DNA of 64,000 bases, from NCBI GenBank assembly GCA_020025515.1, contig JAHHRZ010000004.1, positions 60,126-124,125 of the forward strand, given 5' to 3'. This document shows, piece by piece, positions 58,656-64,000 of this stretch (the stretch's first letter is position 1; each line of letters starts with the position of its first letter). A model generated the notes under the pieces. The model saw only the letters and a program-made list of their open reading frames with translations. It was not told where the DNA came from and ran no database searches. The position numbers and the translations under genes were made by a program. This stretch comes from Oscillospiraceae bacterium. GTDB lineage: Bacteria; Bacillota; Clostridia; Oscillospirales; Oscillospiraceae.

Positions 58656-59084
58656 ATGTTTCAAAAAAATACAAAAAACAGGAGAATCAGCCTGGTCTGC
58701 ATTCTGGTCATGCTGGTGTTCATCTGGGGCAATTCCAGTCTGTCCGGGGAGGAATCCTCGGAGGTCAGCGGCTTTGCGGCGGGGCTCCTGTCCCGGATTT
58801 TCGGAGATGCTGTGCTGCAAGCCACCTTTCTCATCCGAAAGCTGGGCCATTTCACGGAATTTGCCCTGCTGGGGTGGTTTCTCAGCTGGAACGGCACCCT
58901 CAGAGGGCGGCCTGCGGTGGAAGCACTTTTGCTGGGTCTGCTGGCAGCCATGACGGACGAGACCATTCAGCTCTTCGTTCCGGGCCGGGCGGGAATGGTG
59001 CAGGATGTGTGGATCGACTTTTCCGGCGTGCTGGTGGGAGCGGGGATCCTGGCACTGCTGCGCAGAAGGGCCAAAACCGACTGA
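58656..59084 (+). CDS. VanZ-like family membrane protein
   Basis: A 142-residue membrane protein with four hydrophobic segments and the VanZ pattern RKLGHFTEFALLGWFLSW, then MTDETIQLFVPGRAGMVQDVWIDFSGVLVGAG. VanZ itself gives low teicoplanin resistance, but most members are of unknown function; no other resistance gene is near. GAGAGGGAAG upstream of ATG 58656. It follows the pseudouridine synthase by 20 bp. Confidence 0.88.
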   Translation: MFQKNTKNRRISLVCILVMLVFIWGNSSLSGEESSEVSGFAAGLLSRIFGDAVLQATFLIRKLGHFTEFALLGWFLSWNGTLRGRPAVEALLLGLLAAMTDETIQLFVPGRAGMVQDVWIDFSGVLVGAGILALLRRRAKTD

Positions 59085-59298
59085 AAACAGTTAGCATATA
59101 CGAGGGAGTAGCTGTCCGCAAATCCACAACCTTGTGAAAATCCCAATAGTAGACAGATGTTCTGAAAATCAAGTTTTGTTTTTAATTTATTCTGAATGAT
59201 AGGCAGATTACCAATTCCCCACCGATAGGTAGATTTGTCTGAGAGGACAACGCATTTCTCAACTTCACCACCAAGAACATCTGGATTAACTGAAAGTA

Positions 59299-59333
59299 CC
59301 CGCCTCTGTAGGATAGCTGGAGGCGGGATTTTT
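59299..59333 (+). terminator. Rightward terminator
   Basis: An 8-bp stem CCCGCCTC/GAGGCGGG (59299-59306 / 59320-59327) is followed by ATTTTT. It ends the RluA-VanZ transcript. Confidence 0.8.
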
Positions 59334-59398
59334 CTGCTTATCCTTTAAAAACGAAGGTTTTGGGAGCGTAGGCGATTGCTTTGCAGCAGAGCAGTATA

Positions 59399-59437
59399 TG
59401 AAAAAAGAAACGACATAGCTTGGCTATGCCGCTTCTT
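59399..59437 (-). terminator. Terminator of the ABC/LicC operon
   Basis: Read leftward, a 15-bp stem with two G-U pairs (59423-59437 / 59405-59419) and a 3-nt loop is followed by a run of T. Confidence 0.88.
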
Positions 59438-59487
59438 AAAATAATTTGTTTCAAAGATCAGCAAGCTTCCGAAATTGAAGCCGCTCT

Positions 59488-61104
59488 TTACAGATCAATG
59501 GGGATTTCCAATGCCCTTTCGTTGGCGCTTCGTTCCAGTTTGTTTTTGATCCAGAACGCAATCAGTTTTTCAATGACATTAATGACCAGAATCAGCAACG
59601 AAACCAGGGCGGTGCCTTCAATAAAGGACTGACTTTCCAGCTGAGGAATCAACAGGGACAGTGGCATGGTACGGAAATTTACCAGGAACGAAACAGCGGA
59701 AATGGTAATCATGGAGTTGACAAAGAAGTAGCTGTACATTTCTACAATCGTGGACATGGTACAGGGAATGTACACACTGAACAGCAGCCGGATCCGGCTG
59801 ATTCCAAGGGTCTGAGCCACATCCTCCAAATTGGAATTAAACTTGGATAGAGAGTTGTAAGCCAGCAGATAAGGAGAGGAGAAGAAGTGGACTACATTTA
59901 CAATTACCAGAATAAAGATTGTAGAATAAAGAGGAAATCCCTGAAAGGACAGCACGAAGGACAAACCCAGAACGACGCCAGGGACGGCCAGTGACAGCAT
60001 ACTGATAAAATGAATGATCTTATTGGAAAGTTTTTTCCCGGAACGGGCTGTAATATATGCAGAGAAATAGGCAAGGCATGTACCGGCCAGAGCAGTCAAT
60101 AAAGTAACAGCCATGGAGTTGATAAAGAACATGCCAATGTTATTTTCCAGCAGCTTCTTGATGGAGTCCAGAGAGAAGGACAGATCTATCGGGTACTTTT
60201 TCACAAAGCTCAGGCAAATAAAAGCCACAATAGGCAGGCATAGTAAAAACAAAACTACACCAAAGCAGATATATACCAAGATATCTCTGCGCTTATTTTC
60301 TTCAATTTTGTATGCTTTGGTAATGGTACTGGCAGAACTGCTGATGCCACTATTGCGAAGATCCATTAAGAATGCTGCAACAGCAGGCAGCAGCAGTACA
60401 ACACCGATTACTGCACCACTTGAGAAGTTCATCATGCCAATAACTTCACGGTACATATAAACCGGTAAAGTCATGGCAGTACCGCCGGTCATCAGAGGAA
60501 CACCGTAGTCTGTAAAGACCATAGTGAATACTGCCAGAACTGCGGAAATGATTGTGCGTCGCATGGAAGGAAGGGTAATAGTAATGAATTGGTTCCACTT
60601 GGACAGACCTAAGACCGATGCAGCCTCGTATATGGTATAGTCTTCATACTGCAAAGAGTCGTGGAACATCAGAAATGCTACCGGGAAAGAATAGAGCACC
60701 GAGCCCATTACAATGCCTTTATACCCGTAGAGGCCGATATTCAGCCCTAAGAGATTGGTCACCAGTCCGTTGTCACCAAACAGCAGCACCAGACCCATGC
60801 CGTGGGAAATACTGGGAATCAGCATCGGCAATGTGAACAGCATTACGAAGAAAGACTTGAAACGGATGTTGCTTCGATTGAGTGCATAAGCAAGAGCAAA
60901 GGACAGCATAACGGAAACAATGGTTGCCAGGATGGTGGTAACGAGGGAATTTTGGAGCATGGGGACAAACTGAGAAGAGGAAAATACATCCGCAATATCT
61001 CCACCCCGGATGGTACCGATTAGGGAAACCAAAGGGAACACCACCGTTACCGCCAAATACAACAGCAACAGGTATTTCAGGGAAAAGAAGCTTTTATTTT
61101 TCAT
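59488..61104 (-). CDS. Double-length ABC transporter permease (FbpB/2-aminoethylphosphonate type)
   Basis: Fused permease of 538 residues with two six-helix halves of the BPD-transporter-1 fold. Each half has a coupling loop, EAASVLGLSKWNQFITITLP in the first and DVAQTLGISRIRLLFSVYIP in the second (EAA-like motif). This layout is used by ferric-iron, thiamine and 2-aminoethylphosphonate importers. ATG 61104 lies inside the end of the ATPase gene (11-bp overlap); the longer frame is less likely. Substrate is inferred from the LicC-type gene at the operon start. Confidence 0.9.
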   Translation of the reverse strand: MKNKSFFSLKYLLLLYLAVTVVFPLVSLIGTIRGGDIADVFSSSQFVPMLQNSLVTTILATIVSVMLSFALAYALNRSNIRFKSFFVMLFTLPMLIPSISHGMGLVLLFGDNGLVTNLLGLNIGLYGYKGIVMGSVLYSFPVAFLMFHDSLQYEDYTIYEAASVLGLSKWNQFITITLPSMRRTIISAVLAVFTMVFTDYGVPLMTGGTAMTLPVYMYREVIGMMNFSSGAVIGVVLLLPAVAAFLMDLRNSGISSSASTITKAYKIEENKRRDILVYICFGVVLFLLCLPIVAFICLSFVKKYPIDLSFSLDSIKKLLENNIGMFFINSMAVTLLTALAGTCLAYFSAYITARSGKKLSNKIIHFISMLSLAVPGVVLGLSFVLSFQGFPLYSTIFILVIVNVVHFFSSPYLLAYNSLSKFNSNLEDVAQTLGISRIRLLFSVYIPCTMSTIVEMYSYFFVNSMITISAVSFLVNFRTMPLSLLIPQLESQSFIEGTALVSLLILVINVIEKLIAFWIKNKLERSANERALEIPIDL

Positions 61105-61876
61105 GGCTGTCCCGTCCTGTATAGCGCAAAAGATCCGTGTATTTTTTATCCAGCTGATGTACAACAAATTCTTTCACATAGTCACTGGCTGGCTTCTGAT
61201 AAATGGTCAGGGGCGTATCCATCTGTTCGATGTTGCCGTTATTCATAACCATAATTCGGTCAGACAGGAAAAACGCTTCCTCCTGATCGTGCGTAATAAA
61301 CAACATGGTAACGTTGAATTTCTTTTGCAGAGCCTTGAGTTCTGCCTTCATAATCTCCCGGTTGGTTACGTCCAATGCAGAGATAGGCTCGTCCAATAAA
61401 ATCACATCTGGTTTTGTGGCCAGCGTCCGGGCAATGGCTACACGCTGCTGCTGGCCGCCGGAAAGCTGACTGGGTTTTTTGTTCATCTGATCGGTGAGTC
61501 CAACCTGCTCCAGAGTGCGCTGTGCAATCGCTTTGGCATCCTTTTTGGTATCTTTCCGCAGAGTCAGTGCATACTGAACATTTTCCAAAACGGTCATATT
61601 GGGAAACAGCGCATAGTTCTGAAATACGATTCCCATGCCCCGCTCAAAGCTGCTAAGCTTGGAAATATCCTTGCCGCCTTTTAGAATTTCTCCGCTGTCC
61701 GCAGTTTCCAGACCCACAAGAATACGCAGCAGTGTAGTCTTTCCGCAGCCGCTGGGACCAAGAACGGAGAGAAATTCACCTGACATAAGGTCAAAGGAGA
61801 GATTATTTAATACAGTTTTACCATCAAAACTCTTTGTAATGTTGCGAACAGATAGTTTAGGAGTTAATACTTCCAT
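61094..61876 (-). CDS. ABC transporter ATP-binding protein
   Basis: ATPase of 260 residues: Walker A GPSGCGKTT, Q-loop VFQNYALFPNMTV, signature QLSGGQQQRVAIARTLA and Walker B VILLDEPISALD. The switch His is in FITHDQEEAF. It lacks the long C-terminal regulatory domain of MalK-type proteins. It overlaps the binding-protein gene by 13 bp and the permease by 11 bp, so the three are translationally coupled. Confidence 0.93.
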   Translation of the reverse strand: MEVLTPKLSVRNITKSFDGKTVLNNLSFDLMSGEFLSVLGPSGCGKTTLLRILVGLETADSGEILKGGKDISKLSSFERGMGIVFQNYALFPNMTVLENVQYALTLRKDTKKDAKAIAQRTLEQVGLTDQMNKKPSQLSGGQQQRVAIARTLATKPDVILLDEPISALDVTNREIMKAELKALQKKFNVTMLFITHDQEEAFFLSDRIMVMNNGNIEQMDTPLTIYQKPASDYVKEFVVHQLDKKYTDLLRYTGRDSHEK

Positions 61877-62844
61877 AGGTCAAGAAGCCTCTCTTTCTCT
61901 TGGATGTCCTGAATACCATGCATGTCTGCGTATTGTATATTCTGGGGATAATGGGGGATTTGGTTGTGCTGGCCTTCAAACACGGCCTCAGGAGAAAAGT
62001 TTTCCTTGTCGTACACAATGAATTCGTTTGCGATAAAATCAAAGACTTCCTGCACACCGGGCTTTTCTGTATGTCCCTTGATTACAGCACTGCCCGTCAG
62101 GGAATAGGGAGATCCGGTCTCAGGGAAAATAATCTCAAGAGGCTGGCCTGCGTTGATTTCATTGACCGCCTGAAAGGTCAACGCAAGTCCCACGGCAACC
62201 TCGCCTTGTTTTAACAGCTTAATGGGGCCGGAACCGGACTCTGTGAACTGCTTTAAATTACCATAGAGCTGATCTACATATTCCAAGGCACCGTCTTCTC
62301 CCATGGTATTGACCCATGATTTATAGAAAAAATAGCCGGTACCGCTGGATTTTGGATCCGGCATGGCAACGAGGCCTTTGTACTCCGGCTTTAAGAGATC
62401 GGCATAGCTGGTAGGCGCTTCCAGACCATATTTATCCAAAACTTCTCGATTTACCACGATTGCGCCGGCCTGACGCTCCCAACTGACCCAAAGATTATGA
62501 TTGTCAGCGGGGGCAAGGCCTTCCAGATAGGGAATCCTGCTGATTCCGGAAATGTCTGCCAGGGAATCTTTGATTTTATCCAGGTATCCGGTTTCAAGGG
62601 CAATCAGGATATCTACTTCAGAATTCTCTTTTTCGGCATAGATCTTTGCTGCAGCCTTGCCGGTGGACATGTACATGACTACAACATTATATTCCGGGAA
62701 ACGGTCATGGAGCTGTTTCTGCAGGGCATCATTTCGGAATTGCTCAGCGGACGAACAGATGACAATACTTTCCTTGCCTCCAAAATCAGCAAGCAGTGTA
62801 AACATAAGCGTCACAGCCAGCAACGCAACAAACCATTTTTTCAT
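61864..62844 (-). CDS. ABC transporter extracellular solute-binding protein
   Basis: Periplasmic-binding-protein type 2 fold of the iron/2-aminoethylphosphonate group, 326 residues. The N-terminus MKKWFVALLAVTLMFTLLAD is a signal or anchor helix, but no lipobox Cys follows, unusual for a Gram-positive binding protein; it may stay anchored by an uncleaved helix. Conserved parts include IVICSSAEQFRNDALQ, WVSWERQAGAIVVNREVLDKYGLEAPTSYADLLKPEYKG and DPKSSGTGYFFYKSW. The ligand is not known; the neighbouring cytidylyltransferase suggests a choline or aminoethylphosphonate-like compound. Confidence 0.88.
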   Translation of the reverse strand: MKKWFVALLAVTLMFTLLADFGGKESIVICSSAEQFRNDALQKQLHDRFPEYNVVVMYMSTGKAAAKIYAEKENSEVDILIALETGYLDKIKDSLADISGISRIPYLEGLAPADNHNLWVSWERQAGAIVVNREVLDKYGLEAPTSYADLLKPEYKGLVAMPDPKSSGTGYFFYKSWVNTMGEDGALEYVDQLYGNLKQFTESGSGPIKLLKQGEVAVGLALTFQAVNEINAGQPLEIIFPETGSPYSLTGSAVIKGHTEKPGVQEVFDFIANEFIVYDKENFSPEAVFEGQHNQIPHYPQNIQYADMHGIQDIQEKERLLDLWKY

Positions 62845-62859
62845 ATGTTCACCTATCGA

Positions 62860-63753
62860 TCAGCAGTAAGCCTTGTCAAGCTGCTTCAAATCCGAATAAT
62901 TATCGATTTCAATAATGTCATCAAATGTGCAATTTCGCACCTCTACCTGATAGTGCTTTTGGCAGTAACGCAGAGACACCTCATCCCAGTAGCGTTCCTT
63001 ACCACCGGGCATTTCATAGACGGTTTTGATGTCTTCATACAATTTCGCACCGTCTTCCGCATTCCAATAGGAAATGCCATACATGTGATGGCAGTTTGTG
63101 CCGCCCACCATGATCTTCGTGATTACACGATTCTTTGTCTCGAAGCACCAGTCATCTGTTTTCTCAGTGAAAACACCCAAATAGTTAGAGGTATACTGAT
63201 ATTTTTGAATCAGCTTTGGGTTGTACAGCACCAAATCCGCCTCCAAAACATAGGCATTCTGCAACAGATGGCGCACACACATTGCAGAGGAGATGTTGTT
63301 TGCCTCATTGTAGGCAGGGTTTTCAATAAAGCGGATGGTGGGGTATTTGTACAGCAGCTGATCAAACTGCTCGCCTAAATATCCACGGACCACATAGATT
63401 TCGCTGATTCCTGCGGCAACAACGGCATCCAGCAGTGTATCGATCATTCGTGTTCCGTTGACCCGCACCAGAGGCTTGGGGGTGTTCAGGGTAATGGGAA
63501 CCAGACGATGCCCAAAGCCTGCGGCAATAAATACAGCACGTTTTACCCGATACGGTTCCAACGCATGAAGCCCCTGCTCTGTGATTTTTGCGTTTTCTAC
63601 AAATCCCTGTTCAACCAAAGATGTCATTGTGCGGTTAACGGAACCAAGAGACATCCCTGTCATTTCGGAAAGTTCCCGCTGGGTCAGTTCGTTTTCGCTC
63701 TGTTCTATGCAGATCAGAATGTCGAATTGTTTTCGTGTCAATGTGGATTCCAT
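62860..63753 (-). CDS. Winged-helix regulator fused to LicC-type cytidylyltransferase
   Basis: A 297-residue two-domain protein. Residues about 1-65 form a MarR-like winged helix (LTQRELSEMTGMSLGSVNRTMTSLVEQGFV). Residues about 70-297 form a nucleotidyltransferase like pneumococcal LicC (CTP:phosphocholine cytidylyltransferase): FIAAGFGHRLVPITLNTPKP at 75-94, EADLVL, YGISYWNAEDGAKL and the ERYWDE metal region. LicC itself has no DNA-binding part. It is the first gene of the leftward operon with the importer, 15 bp before the binding-protein gene. Probably activates an imported or phosphorylated amino-alcohol or phosphonate with CTP and may regulate its own operon. Confidence 0.82.
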   Translation of the reverse strand: MESTLTRKQFDILICIEQSENELTQRELSEMTGMSLGSVNRTMTSLVEQGFVENAKITEQGLHALEPYRVKRAVFIAAGFGHRLVPITLNTPKPLVRVNGTRMIDTLLDAVVAAGISEIYVVRGYLGEQFDQLLYKYPTIRFIENPAYNEANNISSAMCVRHLLQNAYVLEADLVLYNPKLIQKYQYTSNYLGVFTEKTDDWCFETKNRVITKIMVGGTNCHHMYGISYWNAEDGAKLYEDIKTVYEMPGGKERYWDEVSLRYCQKHYQVEVRNCTFDDIIEIDNYSDLKQLDKAYC

Positions 63754-63875
63754 AATATTTCCTCTACTTTCAGTATGATATCTTTTCAGAAATACGGCTT
63801 GCTAAAGAACATATATAGGGAAATTGCAGATTTATCTTTGCAACAAAAATCGACCGCATATGTTCATTTTCTAGA

Positions 63876-63904
63876 ATACTATCACTTGTTTGGAATTATG
63901 TCAA
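63876..63904 (-). promoter_or_regulatory. Promoter of the LicC/ABC operon
   Basis: Minus-strand TTGACA (63899-63904), 17 bp, TAGTAT (63876-63881). The leader to the first gene is about 115 nt and AT-rich; no riboswitch is recognised. The rest of the window to 64000 shows no gene. Confidence 0.82.
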
Positions 63905-64000
63905 GCATTGCCATCTAACAAACATCCTGAAAGCGCGCAGTGAGATTTGTAGGTTTGTCAATGATGTGTTACAGATTAGGGAAAGAAAAAAGGACAGCTT

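Larger units (their letters stand above)
59085..59487. other. Gene-free stretch between VanZ-like gene and the ABC operon
   Basis: No ORF with coding character is seen in these 403 bp. It holds a 12-bp direct repeat, GATAGGCAGATT (59198-59209) and GATAGGTAGATT (59224-59235), with a weaker third copy near 59148. It also holds two terminators facing opposite ways. Base composition changes here from GC-rich on the left to AT-rich on the right. Confidence 0.6.

Noticed and set aside
59148..59235. Short CRISPR-like array
   Set aside because: Only two good 12-bp copies, no uniform spacers of 30-40 bp and no cas genes in the window.

Overview
The window is from a spore-forming, anaerobic Gram-positive bacterium of the class Clostridia, most like the Oscillospiraceae/Ruminococcaceae gut group. 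The pointers are a B12-dependent glutamate mutase pathway, spoIIR, AddAB in place of RecBCD, a tetrahydrofolate riboswitch in front of an ECF transporter subunit, a clostridial-type ECF sigma operon, strong AGGAGG ribosome sites and frequent TTG/GTG starts. No species is claimed.

Left part (1-10.5 kb): a leftward operon glmS-glmL-glmE-mal-arcA converts glutamate to 3-methylaspartate and mesaconate, and ends in an arginine deiminase cut by the window edge. Next to it are leftward citD-citE-citF and divergent citC, encoding a citrate-lyase-type enzyme that in this setting most likely cleaves citramalate to acetate and pyruvate. Together they form the methylaspartate route of glutamate fermentation. 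The mesaconase and the CitX/CitG prosthetic-group enzymes are not in the window. citC is followed by an unusual P-loop protein with an alanyl-tRNA-editing-like zinc-site domain.

10.5-25.7 kb: housekeeping and stress genes: DUF1622 membrane protein, a formylglycine-type sulfatase, a MarR regulator, an ECF sigma factor with a membrane partner, MscS, a second EF-G, SbcCD, a membrane-anchored hydrolase-like protein, PrmA and a YgiQ radical-SAM protein.

25.8-35.5 kb: a THF riboswitch with transcription attenuator controls a FolT-like ECF S component that carries an extra C-terminal domain. Then come DUF2156 and GNAT proteins, a small lipoprotein, a BMP-type nucleoside ABC transporter, PlsC and tRNA-Leu(UAG).

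35.8-47.6 kb (accessory character): a heterodimeric drug-exporter-type ABC pair and a small membrane protein, preceded by a textbook 19-bp-spacer MerR promoter and divergent merR. Then a membrane pseudokinase with FN3-like domains diverges from a zinc-ribbon/BIG2 membrane protein. DUF378 and a solitary large serine recombinase with a 44-residue companion ORF follow.

47.9-59.1 kb: core genes in visibly GC-rich DNA: DUF1015, ispE, spoIIR (whose start codon abuts a terminator), addB, addA, an RluA-family synthase and a VanZ-like protein.

59.1-64 kb: a more AT-rich leftward operon. A winged-helix/LicC-type cytidylyltransferase fusion is followed by a solute-binding protein, an ABC ATPase and a double-length permease. 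This suggests uptake and CTP activation of a choline- or aminoethylphosphonate-like compound under its own fused regulator.
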